A stretch of 64,000 bases of DNA from Hydractinia symbiolongicarpus. Its lineage: Eukaryota; Cnidaria; Hydrozoa; Anthoathecata; Hydractiniidae. The stretch spans positions 22,212,501-22,276,500 of the forward strand of contig NC_079879.1 of assembly GCF_029227915.1 (NCBI RefSeq). Direction: 5' to 3'. The position numbers were made by a program, and so were the translations under genes. This document shows positions 13,601 to 24,342 of the stretch, piece by piece. The notes below the pieces were generated by a model that saw only the letters and a list, made by a program, of their open reading frames with translations, had not been told where the DNA came from and did no database searches. How positions within the stretch are numbered: the first letter of the stretch is position 1; the number at the start of each line of letters is the position of its first letter.

Positions 13601-16600
13601 ATTTTTGCCAATGTCAATTCCTAACTTAAATATTCATGTTCAAATACTTTTAATTATGATCAAAAATAAATAGCAAACAGAATGTCTCATCTTCTATTGT
13701 AAATTTGGATTCACAAATTGACTCGTTGGAAAAAGCATTATTTGCAGGATAGGTTTTATTTACTCTCAAGTGAGTTACTTGTCAATTAAGTTAAAAGGAA
13801 AATTGTATATTGTCTGTGTAAAAAGTGTTATGTTGTGTTGAAGTGAGGCATGAGAAGTGAAGTATGGAGGTCTTGATTGTTTGGAAAGGAATAATATAAG
13901 AATGGTTGGGCGGATGTATAACATCAGTTTAAGAGACAAATAGAGTTCAGATGAGTTAAGAAGAAGGGTAGGTATTCTTACCAATAAAGATGTTACCTGA
14001 TAAGAAGATTGAGCTGGATGGGACTATGGAGAAAACGATTGACGATAATTGGTTAAGAAAGTGTAGAGACTTGATAAAAAAGTGATGATGATGATGACAA
14101 TGATGATGATAATGGTGGTGGTGGTGATGATGGTGATGATGATGATGATGCTGATGATGAGATCAAGCTCTGAAAACAGGTTTTAGTGTGTTTATTATAA
14201 AACATGCTCCTATTATGCCTGAATCATGAAGGACGGGAGTCGAGTGTTTTGTGAGTGTCAGTCAATGCAAGTCATCCAAGCTGCATCTGTGGAAGTAAAA
14301 AGTGACAATAAAACAACATTTCTTCAATGAGAAGGAAGATGAAGACCAGTACAGAGGACCCACTAAATTGCATATGAATAAGTCTATGACATTCGTCAAG
14401 TAGACAAAAACTATAAGCAGATACTTTAGTCAAGATGTGGAATCAGTACTCAAGACATGGCAGAATGGTATTGAATACATAGAAAATGAAGTGAATTATG
14501 CCCAAACTTGAAAATTTTATAACTATATTAAGTAGTTTGTTTTTCAATTAAGAATACTTTTCAAACTAATGGCATTTATCAGAAATATCTGATAATATAC
14601 TGTTTATGATGTGACCCCATCCTTAAGAGCTCTTAGAAATAAGGCTACAAATTCTGACAGTGTGTCATATAAAGTTGTCAAAAGACTTTCATTTTTTTTA
14701 CCAGATTATTTTTTATATTTATAAATATAAAATTTGGCAAATAGTAAACAGTACCACTGATAATAGAACATGATAATAGAAATACTCCTTACACCTGATA
14801 TATTAAACACTAGATACATTAAATGTGAACAAATAACATCTGGCAACAAATAAATAAGAAAATTTACAGCTACATAATTTATATAAAAATAGAATAAATA
14901 ATAAAAGAATAAAAAATTTGTTATTTTACAAAGATTAAACAAATAAATAGTGCAAAGAAAGTCTATACATAACTGATACCTAAGTTATGCAATATTTATA
15001 GGGAAACTGAAATTCACATAAAAATTCTACTCCCTCACACAAAATATAGACAAAACTAGGCACATACCATTCTTTAAGTACATATATGATTCAGGAAGTA
15101 AATGAAGAAAAACATCACCAAGTAAACCACCAACAGCAAAACTCAGCAAAATATTCAAATGTGCTGGAGATACTAAAGAATAAGATTGAAAAAGTTATTC
15201 TGCTTCTCGTTACAACAGTTTTCATTCTATTTTATGGGAAAATCTTTTTTTGATGGGGACAATCTTTTAAAAAAATTGTCATTTAATAATCTTTCAATCA
15301 ATTTTGTTAAAGATAAAAAAATTAATGTCAACGGTAGAGAAATTGGAGTTTGCATTAATGAAATGGCTTAGATTAATTTCTTGGATTTTTTTATTTAGCA
15401 CACTGTACATTAAATTTATACACCAAATTTTGATAAATATGAACTTGCACAATATAAAACAATTTTTTAATCTTAAACTTTAAACTGACCTCCCACTTAA
15501 AAACAAGTTTATTTTATATGAAAGAATTTGGAAAGTCAGTGACATATCCAGAGTTTTTTGGGACTACTATTTCCTTATACCCAACTTTTGCTTAGGTTAG
15601 TATCTTCATGAGGCACCATGGTGCCGTAGAGGAAATTTTGGGTTTTGAGGTTTTGTGGCTCTCAAAACAGCAAAATTTTGTACAATTATTACTTGCATTT
15701 TATTACATAATATTTTTCGTTTTTAGTCTTTGTTGCTGATAAATACCTGTTAAAACTTTCTTCACAGAATTAATACTTAATAAATATAAATAACAATAAA
15801 AATATATAGGTCACCTGTTAGTTTCCTGTTTTTTATATAATGTGATTATCGACCCTGTGGGCTGTATTGTCTATAACATAGGCTGAAGCTATCGTACACT
15901 CGATTTATTTTGAAATAGCCAAGTGAGTAAAGATAGTGTTAGGCTTGTGAATTCAAAACATTCAAATGTTACGAATGTGATCGCATGTACGTCAAATCCA
16001 AGCAGTTTAATCGTTTTGAAGGATCACAAATTTGCTGAATAAAAACATACTACTTAGGGCTTATATTAACTTAATTTACTAGGTTTTTTTATTTTCATTT
16101 TTTATATTTTTGGGATAAGAATTTGGGATCCCATACCGGTAAACCGGTAGCAAAACCTGTCTGGATACGTTGGTGAAAGTTATTTAGGAATCCTTTATTT
16201 TTGTGAAAAAAAAGATTTCTAGACAAATTTTCAAGCTCTTTCATGTGAAATTAACTTGTTTTTAAGTGGGAGTAATAATCATAGTGAAGGAGGATGCTAC
16301 GACAATAATAATTTGTCTTTTTCTTTACTTGTATTATAACTATTTTAGTGAAAGTACCTAATTTTTGTTATAAATCACATAGAATTTAAACTTTTGTTTA
16401 ACCACATAACTATTTTTGTGGTTACAAAATTAGCCCATCGCACATTTTAGTTTTATCGCAACAGAATATGATTTGGTTAAAGTAGATTATATATATACTT
16501 CTAGACATTTTTGATTTCTTTTTTCCCTTTTAAAAATATTTCTTAAACTATATTCAACATGCTTTTGTCCATTTGAACATTTTTCCGAAAGGTGTATTAG

Positions 16601-17310
16601 GTACAGGACACCTAACCTCTCCCATGTTCTGGTTATATTTAACTTGCATGGGTGCACACTCTTCTCGCAGTATTCTCTGTGATGATGAAGGTCAGACTGA
16701 CTTGTGGCATGGTTCCAAATGGTCTTCCGTCTTTCGTTCGAGTCTGAGTGTAATGCACAAGCCGAGCATAAAAGTGTCAGCATCTATATGTTAAAACTAA
16801 TGACATGCCAGCCAATGAACAAGAAACAGTAATGAAATTTCCCTAAGCCCGAATATGACTAAGGTTTCAACCTACACTCAATAACAGTATAAAAGTTTAA
16901 ACTCTTGCATCTTTTTGCGTGGTACTTAGAGAGTCAAAGGAGCATACTGCAGAAAGTGTGGAATTCTATAAAAAGGTTGTTGAAGGCAACACTTAGATAG
17001 TAGCTAAATACTTACTTGATTCTTTTAATTCATGTTCTGCATCAACCCTGAAGATTAATAACGGAAGTATTCCAGTAGATCCAACTAAGATTGCAGCAGC
17101 TATAGCATAGATCCAGGTCACATTAGCCTTCATAATAATATAATCTATATATCCCACAGTTTCTTCTTCATCTTCTTCATAATTGTACGCATCAGCACTA
17201 CTTTTATATTTTGCTAGATTTGCAAATCCTGGAGATCCAGGTATAGCCCGGTGTATGTTGCAAGAGCAGAGATGAAAGATAAAAAGTAAGAAAACAATTC
17301 TGGCTATCAT
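1646..17310 (-). CDS. SLC39A13: ZIP13-type zinc transporter (3' end off window)
   Basis: Member of the LIV-1 branch of ZIP (SLC39) transporters, which move zinc into the cytosol; ZIP13 works from Golgi or vesicle membranes. Exons on the minus strand: 17310-17016, 15172-15068, 5714-5575, 4091-3881, 2083-2043, 1735-1646. All join in phase and give 294 residues. Exon 1 carries a signal peptide, an acidic lumenal stretch and TM1 (ILVGSTGILPLLIF). Exon 2 carries TM2 with LLGDVFLHLLPES. Exon 3 carries TM3 (LWTIGGFLCFMTIEKIFF). Exon 4 is an Asn-Gly-rich cytosolic loop. Exon 6 has CIDNFTHGLAVAGSF; the DNFTHG order is typical of ZIP13, whereas ZIP7 has HNFTDG. The remaining part (HEIPHE helix and last TMs) is not in the window, so the gene continues left of base 1. 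Introns 1 and 2 are packed with mobile elements. Confidence 0.88.
4092..5574 (-). other. ZIP13-like intron 3, no gene seen
   Basis: An AT-rich intron between the TM3 exon and the Asn-Gly loop exon. A plus-strand open frame at 4133-4318 has no recognisable content. Nothing else stands out. Confidence 0.5.
7740..9764 (+). mobile_element. RTE-like LINE, 5' part (endonuclease and RT), decayed
   Basis: A 5'-truncated non-LTR retrotransposon. 7741-8375 encodes the C-terminal half of an endonuclease/phosphatase-fold domain (GHVG, YRGVHGGYGFG, LEFGMVTDIVVCNT, TQIDYFLVR, ASQHRLLVCD), like the craniofacial-development-protein-2-like endonucleases of RTE/BovB elements. The reverse transcriptase follows in pieces (8415-8606, 8603-8959, 8944-9408, 9362 onward): FGFVPGHGTTDAIF, KAFDRVPRKVI, VHQGSVLSPLLF and the catalytic box YADDLVLIAES. 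Several frameshifts and a stop split it, and the expected first Asp of RT motif A is Val, so the copy is dead. After the RT comes a Cys/His module (CPCEVC, FCQTC, HWVHKKC, CKRC) resembling a PHD-type zinc finger. The element sits in intron 2 of the ZIP13-like gene, antisense to it. Confidence 0.85.
9915..10425 (+). pseudogene. Integrase-like transposase C-terminal remnant
   Basis: Two or more overlapping frames together resemble the C-terminal part of rve/DDE integrase-like proteins abundant in cnidarians and fish. One frame has TPTAKQRIESFWSQLSKDRP. A second, at 10046-10330, has WWRLFL, FLDAGEALIAECVRYCFMDL and then GRPDTLYFVPE. In that family the same order occurs as a KQRIE/NQRIE-FW motif, an RFCFM-L-helix and a GRP-LYF-P motif. 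Frameshifts and stops make it non-functional. A possible last piece resumes at 10857 after a MITE (frame EPDTAHEAIDYYIAL). Confidence 0.6.
10429..10856. mobile_element. 428-bp MITE nested in the TIR element
   Basis: The ends are long imperfect inverted repeats: AAAGGTTACCTCCCGTGAAA on the left and, inverted, AAAGGTTCCCTACCGCTAAA on the right. Similarity continues inwards through AATCAAGTTGAGCTCATATG for about 70 bp. There is no coding potential. It interrupts the integrase-like remnant. No clear target duplication was found. The end sequence is related to the MITE at 15490-16272. Confidence 0.6.
11650..12278 (+). mobile_element. RTE-like LINE, 3' part with ATG-repeat tail
   Basis: This continues the LINE after the DNA transposon. 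It encodes the region after the RT: ENFCYLGDMLGSEGGVGRSV, then LYGSETWAVKEEDL, ERNDMRIVRWMCNAS, IGHLERMERDNWVRK and RGRPRKTWQEV. This is the usual C-terminus of RTE/CR1-like reverse transcriptases. Internal stops (about 11821 and 12019) confirm decay. It ends in a short (GAT/ATG)n microsatellite at about 12258-12276, a typical 3' tail for this class. Confidence 0.85.
13725..14162 (+). mobile_element. Second, older LINE 3' fragment with GAT-repeat tail
   Basis: This aligns by eye with the 3' end of the first LINE (11700-12278), sharing blocks such as TTGCAGGATAGGTT, AAAAGTGTTATGTTGT, TTTGGAAAGGAATAATAT and AAGAAAGTGTAGAGACTT. It has many substitutions and deletions and ends in a long imperfect GAT/GGT microsatellite (14083-14158). 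It is a 5'-truncated and older copy of the same family, lying about 1.5 kb downstream in the same intron. Confidence 0.75.
15490..16272. mobile_element. 783-bp MITE in ZIP13-like intron 1
   Basis: Inverted termini read CTCCCACTTAAAAACAAGTT at 15490 and the same sequence inverted ending at 16272. Similarity continues into a block with ATGAAAGA and CTTGAAA. The interior is AT-rich and non-coding. The ends match those of the MITE at 10429-10856 in layout (CTCCC, AAAAACAAGTT, ATATGAAAGAGCTT), so the two are probably members of one family. Confidence 0.55.
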
Positions 17311-17378
17311 TTTGCCTGGCCTTGTGGTCTGGTGTATTTTGTCGTTCTTGTTAGCTACGAGATTCTCAATATCACATT

Positions 17379-17597
17379 CTAAATAATAATATCTAATTGA
17401 TAACTTCTTGTTTCACTTTTACTTTGCTGATATATCACAGCAAACCATTTAAATGTTATGGAAACAATGCCATATGGTTCATCATAAACTTCCTTTCCTT
17501 TGAAGTACTTTTGATATATCTTGTTTATCATTGAACAGGCGATCTTTTTTATTTTTACAATTAAACTTGCCGATTTTATTTTGGGTAGATCGACCAT
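17379..17597 (-). CDS. 72-aa ORF just upstream of ZIP13-like start
   Basis: A complete ATG-to-stop frame on the same strand as the ZIP13-like gene, ending 68 bp before its ATG at 17310. The product is basic at the N-terminus (KIKSASLIVKIKKIAC) and has a YGIVSITFKWFAVIYQ segment. No family is recognised. It lies between the putative promoter and the transporter start, so it may be an upstream ORF in the leader, a small independent protein, or an open frame inside an unspliced leader. Confidence 0.3.
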   Translation of the reverse strand: MVDLPKIKSASLIVKIKKIACSMINKIYQKYFKGKEVYDEPYGIVSITFKWFAVIYQQSKSETRSYQLDIII

Positions 17598-17639
17598 GGC
17601 TTAATTTGCTTACCCTTATGATTTAATTTTGGTTGATTT

Positions 17640-17780
17640 TAAACTGTTGTGCGCATGCGTTAGCAAAAAGGAAACGAAGCAGACAAAATTCTCCCCCGCA
17701 GAGCCACATGCTCAACAAAAGTACTTAATGAAAGCTCTTAAAAAAAGCAACGAGGGTAAGACGAGGAAGCAATTCCGAGA
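17640..17780. promoter_or_regulatory. Putative promoter with NRF1-like palindrome
   Basis: A locally GC-richer stretch upstream of the ZIP13-like gene contains TGCGCATGCG at 17650-17659, a perfect match to the NRF1 consensus YGCGCATGCR common at animal housekeeping promoters. A plus-strand open frame (17781-18122, 113 aa, unrecognised) begins on the other side, so a divergent promoter is possible. Confidence 0.3.
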
Positions 17781-18122
17781 ATGTTCTTGAGGTCAGTGTT
17801 TTTCACACACCGTATAACATTATTTATCAATCAAGGCAATTGCTTCAGTATTTTCCAATCTCTTTTTAGCATCGAAAGGCGAACACGGCAAACCAAACAA
17901 GAAAAAATTGAAAATTTTCTTATTTCATCTCCCAATGAAAATAAGAGCCATGGGTACAAGGTTGGCTGTATAAATTTTAATCAAATTTTTAACAATAATT
18001 ACACAGAAGTAATTCACCACATTGACGTTGACATGTATTTTAGGGCGTTGTCTCCGAAGTTACGTTCTATTTTAACGCGCCCTGTTTGTTCTTCATTTAT
18101 AAGAACACGAAACTGTATGTAG

Positions 18123-19788
18123 AAATGGAATCTAAAGTTCTTAAACTTTCTCTACTTTTAAGTTTAAACTGCTTTTAGAAATTAAAAAATTATGCTCCGA
18201 TTATCAGAATCATGCGCTAACAAATATATAAATCAAATTGTTTCTTCCAGTGCTTTTAACAAATTTAAACGAAGAGCCAAACAACTGAAGAATTACAAAA
18301 ATAAAGATTGCAAGACGCATCGTGTTAAATTATTTTGGCTGATTTTAAAAACCTTTTTTTATCAAGCATACTTATGCTGAAAAGTAGCAGTAAAAAGTGA
18401 TCAAATCTTTACCCGCAAACTAGTCTTTTTATCGACTTCGCATCACAAATTTTAGCTTTTCCTTTTCTGAGTGTTGAAGTCTAAAATATTCATATTAACT
18501 ATTTTTTTAAAACAGTGTAACGCCCCAGTTCGTATTTGACACAATTTTTATCTGTAATTCACTGTAAACTAAACCTGGCCATTATTACGATTCACCATGT
18601 CTGCCTTGTACAAAAGTGGACGATATTTGATTTCCGCCGGCGAAGGCGTAATCTTTAATATCGCCTGGGAAGATAGAGAGATATAGAGAGATAGATAGAT
18701 AGATAGAGACAGCCCAGAGCCTGGACGCCTAAGACTTATCCAGGCTAAAGCTTAAATCCTCGTTTTGACAGATTTTTTTCTGAGAACGAGGCTAAATTGA
18801 GTTTTAAGCCAATAAGAATCCTAACAGTGCAACAAGTTGTTTTATTATCCAATGAACATTACTTTATTTTAAAGCCTATAATCGAAAGTTATAGCTCGTG
18901 CAGTTTAGCATAATGAAGATCGTCTTATAATGCGCCATCTTTGATGTTATTACAGCATTTCCCTCTGTACAATTTTGAAAGCACGTAGACTAAAGCTAAT
19001 TATTCATGAATTTTAATTTAGAGGAATTGTTGAGGCTGAATATTTTTGGTGAAAGATTTATAGCTATAAAAGCGTGACAATGTTTCATAAAAGAAAAAAA
19101 TAAGAATATGTAGTCTGAAAATAAACTTTCCTAACTGATTATGTAAAAAAAAAAAAAAATGTTGTCACCTTTAAAGATATTTCCCTAGCTGTTTTTCAGA
19201 GAAAAAGTGAAAATGGATAAATTTTCAGCCTTGACGTTGTTCTTGTTTTGTTTTCATTGTTCATCAATTTTCAGGTTTATTATTTTTCTTTCAAACTTGT
19301 TCTTATATAGAGAAATGAAGTTTATGTAAGTTAAGTTAGCTATGATTTCCAGTTACAATAATAATCAAAAATCGAATTTTAAAATTTTAGAATATACAAT
19401 GATTTTGTTCCCCCAGTCCTTTTCAAAGTTCAGTACTTTTCAGATTATTGCTAATGGCGGAAATCTTTAAGCCACAGGGCTTCTTGTTTTATATTTAAAA
19501 CAAGATATAAAAATTATTATGTGCGCATAATCTGTAAATTAACCTCATGTTTTTCAAAAAACCGAGTAGAAAAAGAATGATCAGCGTAAGATATATTAGA
19601 AACTTGATAAGTATGTTAAAAAGATAGATATATTTCAAATCATTGTACAAAAAATTGACGAAAAAGTATTTTGTTTTCTGTGAAAATATTATACTTTACT
19701 AAAAAATTAAAAATATTCTTATAGTTTTCTCTCAACAATAACAACAAAAAGATTCTTTCTTCGTTATAATTTATGACGTCACCGTTCT
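18123..19788. other. Intergenic, FAHD2 to ZIP13-like
   Basis: AT-rich and without a convincing gene. It contains an imperfect GATA microsatellite at 18671-18711 and, at about 19450-19490, a repeat end (GGAAATCTTTAAGCC then GGGCTTCTTGTTT) that recurs near 32900. Confidence 0.5.
18671..18711. repeat. GATA/GAGA microsatellite
   Basis: A short run of AGATAGAGAG, ATATAGAGAG and then ATAGATAGATAG units. Confidence 0.8.
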
Positions 19789-22700
19789 TCACTCAGCTAC
19801 GATTGTGTTTTGCAAACGGCCAATTTCGTCGATTTCACATTCGACAATATCGCCAACCTAAAAGTAGAAAGGACTATATCTCCAATTTATAATTTCAGTT
19901 TCCCATATATGAGCTTATCTGTTAACAAAGAATACCCTTTCCTACCTAAGATTTATACCTTTGTTTTAATTTTGAAGAGGATTATTATATTTGCTCCGAG
20001 TTTTATGCCGTACTTTATATGATAGGCCTCTTCGCGACTACAGTTCACGCCAAAAGCTTTGTGTAGCAGGATTTAAAGATTTCTAGATCCTACTTGAATT
20101 ACTATTGAATATATTTTCCTGCAAATATTAATAAAAATGAGTATGGTTTCATAAATCAAACAAATGGAACTTTCGCGATTTAAAGATTCTTGGCCAAAAT
20201 CGTAGCAGTTGGGTCCTACGGTTAGTTTTGAGATTGCTTACTCACGGAAGTTTATTCTAGAGAAAATGTTGAAATAGGCTTTCCCCACTTTCTTAACCTT
20301 GAATCATCTCTTCCATTCTGAAATTTTAAAAATTCCGCCTGTGCCTATCGTGAGAGTTAATTCTTGCGAAAAATCAAAATAGATTTTTCTAACTGTATAT
20401 TCGTAAATTCCCTTGGTTCAGCATTTTTTTCGTTGGCCGGCAAATTCTCTTTTAAATGAAAGTTCCCTTATTCATAAACAAGTTATTTTAAACATTTTTA
20501 ATCTTATCACTTTCTCAAAGATATATGGAAACCGCCTATCCCTTTAAAATTAAACTCGTCCAATCTGCATAACGGACACTTTTTCTTGCTCATGTTAAAT
20601 GAATGTGATGACATTGTCACACTGTTGTAACACTTCATAAAAAACGCGCCATTTTATTTTCTGTGTGATATCAATGGCTTAACCTAATGCTGTGCAACTG
20701 TCTACTTAAACAACAGAAGAAGAAATCCTTCAGTTTATTTTGTTACCATTCGACAAACCTTTCTTTAAAGAAAATACCGTATTTAAACTTTAACTGAGTT
20801 ATAATTATCAAAAAAATAAATAAATAAATGAATAAGAACAACAGACTTTCCCAGTTAGACCAAAGTACAATAGACACCACACAATTAGACATGATGCGTT
20901 TCCGTATACCTTCAAAAATACTGGTGGTTTTCTAAAACATCCCACACCAGGAGGAGTGCCAGTACTGATGACGTCACCAGCTGTTAAAGTTGTAAATCTA
21001 AAAATAACACGGACCTAGAAATTCGCGTTTGATTAAAAAGTCAAACTAAAAAATGCTGAAGCATTTGAAAAAATAACATTTACATATTGGGAGACATATG
21101 AAATCAATCTTTCCGTTTTAAAAACTTGATTTTTTGTGTTTGAGTTTTGCATAAGTTCTCCATTTACTTTACATCGTATGCCAAGATTGTGTGGAGCTGA
21201 AAAGTAAAAAAAGAATTTCATGCGTAAGAAAAAGACTTTGATGCTAAAACCTTTTTGCGGAAACTCGTTTCTTCTTTGTCTCAGGCTTTTTAACCGATCG
21301 TTACGAAAATCGCTGGACGTCAACAGGGCAATGTGTAATTTCGTCGAAATTTGCAATTTCGTGATTACAAACTGGTCCTAATTTAACAAAAGCTAAAACA
21401 TCTAACGAAGAAATCATACCACACATAATGTTCACATCAAAATTTCACATATTTGATGCTTAAACTGTTTTTTTTTTGCTAAAAATCTTTTTGCAGATAT
21501 TTTTAGAGATGGCTTTCACAAATTTCTAAAAAAATGATACTTTGAAATTGAATTTTACACAAGATAAACTTATTTCTCACGAATTTCATGTTTATTTTTC
21601 AACTTCCTCATGGCAGAAGATTCTAACATTAAAGTAACATTTATAGTGTAATAAGATGCAGAAAATGGAAACAAATAAAAATGCAAACCTGATATGCTGT
21701 CCCTAGTAACAATTGCTGGACCCAGTGGTAGAAAGGTATCAAATGTTTTGGCTAATAACCACAGTCCGCCATTTTTGGATATCAAATCACGCGCGGTGAC
21801 GTCATGTGCAACAGTGTATCCAAAAACGTGTTCCATAGCATTTTTCTCCTGTGAAAGAAAACAAAACATATAAGAAAACAATTTTTTGGTACAAATATTG
21901 ATGAAAATTAGATTATTCACAGTAACTTTTGCGCATACTCATTTTTGCACAATGGCGAAAAGTTCGTTATTGCACAAAAAAGGTTCGTTATTTCGCAAAA
22001 AGTTCGTTATTGTACAAAAAAGTTCGTTATTGCGCGAAATTTAGTGCTAAAATTACAATTTACACCTATACATCTATATTTTGTCAACAACTAAGAATTT
22101 GAATATTTGAATATTTTTTTTCCATGTTATTTGTGAAGAATATAAATTTGAGCAAAAATTAATACGTGGAAAATATGTTTATTTTGCTATTGGGCGAAAA
22201 TTTATGCGCGAAAAAAACCAGTGCTTTAAGGGTTAACACCTTCTAAAACTAATTTTTAGGACATGCCCTCTCACCTCAATATTTTTACCTGATTTTCCAA
22301 TAACAACAGCTAGCTCAACTTCCCAATCTAATTGCTAAAAAGAAGAGATGCAAAGAAGAGGTAATTCAGGAACATTCTGAAGACATACCTAAACATCTAA
22401 GCAAAATTTTAATTGAACAATTTTACAATTAGGGTAAATTCTAAAAAAAAAGAAAATACAATATCTTTTTTATATGGTATTTTTATGTGAAATTTTATTA
22501 CGCCTTAGGAGTTAGTGTTATCATATACCACTGTTAGCTATATTCGATTTTGATAACCTGCTGGAACACTAGGGCATGAAAATTCAAAATTCGCAACAAT
22601 TTTTTTTTAACATTTTACTGCTTATTAATTCTTTTTACCAGGTTTTACCAGGTAAGCACTGTTAAAAAAAATTCCATGTCCCAGGTCTTTCCTGGACATG

Positions 22701-23658
22701 TTTGAAAAATAAACATTGTAGGATATAAGGATTACTTCAGTTAACTTTGGGTATGTAATACCAGCTCCGGGATGTGTAATACAATTTGAAAATTTGCTGA
22801 ACACTACAGGATTAGTTGGTATAGGTTTTCCAAGTTCTTCACAATGATCTGTATAATTCATACCAATGCATATGATCTTCTCTGGATGGGTGATAGGAGA
22901 AAGAATCCGAACATTCTCCCTCTTTACAACATACTTTGCGTCATTGAAGATTCTAGGTGAAAGCAAATTAATACATAAATGTGGAAATAATAAATTTATA
23001 GTTAGAAACACAGGGTGGCAACCCATTTTTCAAAAATAAAGTTTCGAGTGGTAAGATATAGTTCGACAAAAGCAAGAATTCAATTAGAAAAAGAGAAATT
23101 GAACACCGGCTTTTAAAACCTGGTTCCTAAAAAAAAAACCTAAACAAAAACAGATTTGGATAAGTCATTCTTCAAGATTTTTTTTCTATTTTCTAACTTT
23201 CAAGGAGTTTTTCAGGAGTATACTCCAATACTAGGATTTTAAAGGAGTAATGGCCACCCTAATGATGAGGTTTTACCAGATGAAATATTTTGTAGCTTAT
23301 CTTAGACATTACAACACCTGTGTAAATACTTCTTGTTGTATATCGATTTGTTAAAAAATATTTCTCTTATTCATAAATATTTTGAACGAGCATGGCCTAT
23401 TTTTAAAGTATGCAAGTATTAAACGCTATGTATATACCTCATAAAATGTTTTTATATAAGATGTAGTGTGGTCAAAGTATAGATATAAATATAAAAGCAC
23501 CTTTTAGCATCTTCCATATTTTTCTCGCAATTTTTTAAAAACTGAATCATGGTGGAAACATCTGGGTTAGCTTTTGTGAAGTCAACTATATCACTGTTTT
23601 GATCAGTTTCAATTCCCACGTGTGTATGGCCACCTTCTTCAAATTGTACTAACCTCAT
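19789..23658 (-). CDS. FAHD2A: FAH domain-containing protein 2 (FAHD2)
   Basis: Fumarylacetoacetate-hydrolase-fold metalloenzyme of the FAHD2 group, usually mitochondrial; the substrate is not settled for the family. Exons: 23658-23501, 22952-22736, 22334-22275, 21848-21689, 21196-21084, 21014-20910, 19857-19789 (TGA), for 293 residues. Human FAHD2A is about 314, with a longer N-terminus. It starts [10 protein letters not shown], matching the conserved family start. Landmarks in order are [30 protein letters not shown] (metal-binding Glu residues), [20 protein letters not shown], then [17 protein letters not shown]. Exon 6 is odd. The acceptor expected from homology (start 20997) breaks the frame. 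The upstream acceptor at 21014 keeps it and adds six residues (VRVIFR). Other junctions fit phase. Confidence 0.9.
21954..22042. repeat. Minisatellite in FAHD2 intron
   Basis: Four units of roughly 20-24 bp, each built on AAAAGTTCGTTATTGCRCAA, lie in the intron between exons 3 and 4. Related words (GGGCGAAAATTTATGCGCGAA) appear again near 22190-22215. Confidence 0.7.
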
Positions 23659-23768
23659 GATGGTAATATATCTTGCCTAGGTTAAAAATCTGTATGGTAA
23701 AGTAATCAACAAATTATGATCTTATACTTGCAGACACCAGGTAAATTTTTAGCAACAATGTTTTTTAT

Positions 23769-23862
23769 GCAGTTATGTATTTATCTATTTTGCAGTTATG
23801 TATTTATCCATTTTGCAGTTATGTATTTATCCATTTTGCAGTTATGTATTTATCCATTTATG
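23769..23862. repeat. 23-bp tandem repeat, four copies
   Basis: The unit GCAGTTATGTATTTATCCAT plus TTT repeats at 23769, 23792, 23815 and 23838. It lies just upstream of the FAHD2 start. The plus-strand open frame over it is a by-product of the repeat. Confidence 0.85.
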
Positions 23863-24342
23863 CATTCAATATGGCTTCAAGGCTTGAACACTTTTTACCC
23901 AATCAAGTGTTTTTTGCAGCGTGTGGGAGACAATACACTTGTTGAAATTCACCAGCTAAAACTCAAGAAACTCAGCTACACTAAGCTTATGATATATATG
24001 CTTATATAAAACGTCCCACCCATAATAAAACAGATTTATAAGGCTGATTTAATTTGATGTGTAATTTTCAGGAGACCATTTTTAAATTTATTAACATCAA
24101 AAGCTACAAAAAAACCAGTATTGATAAAAACTCCATGAAACCATCTTATGGATACAATCTTAACAAAATAATATAAACCATAAATAATGAGTATATAACT
24201 AAAATTTATAAAAACTATTTGAATAACTTCATAAATTAAGAACAGAAATTCAACTAATGATTCATAGTAATTCAAATAAGATTATACATATATACAGGTT
24301 ATTTCTTGTAAAAAGAAATTTGATTATGTTTCTAAAATGCAT

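Noticed and set aside
17781-18122. 113-aa plus-strand frame beside the ZIP13-like promoter
   Set aside because: No recognisable domain or splice context. Kept only as a possible divergent transcript.
23716-24009. 97-aa plus-strand frame with repeated YLSILQLCIYPF
   Set aside because: Created by the 23-bp tandem repeat.
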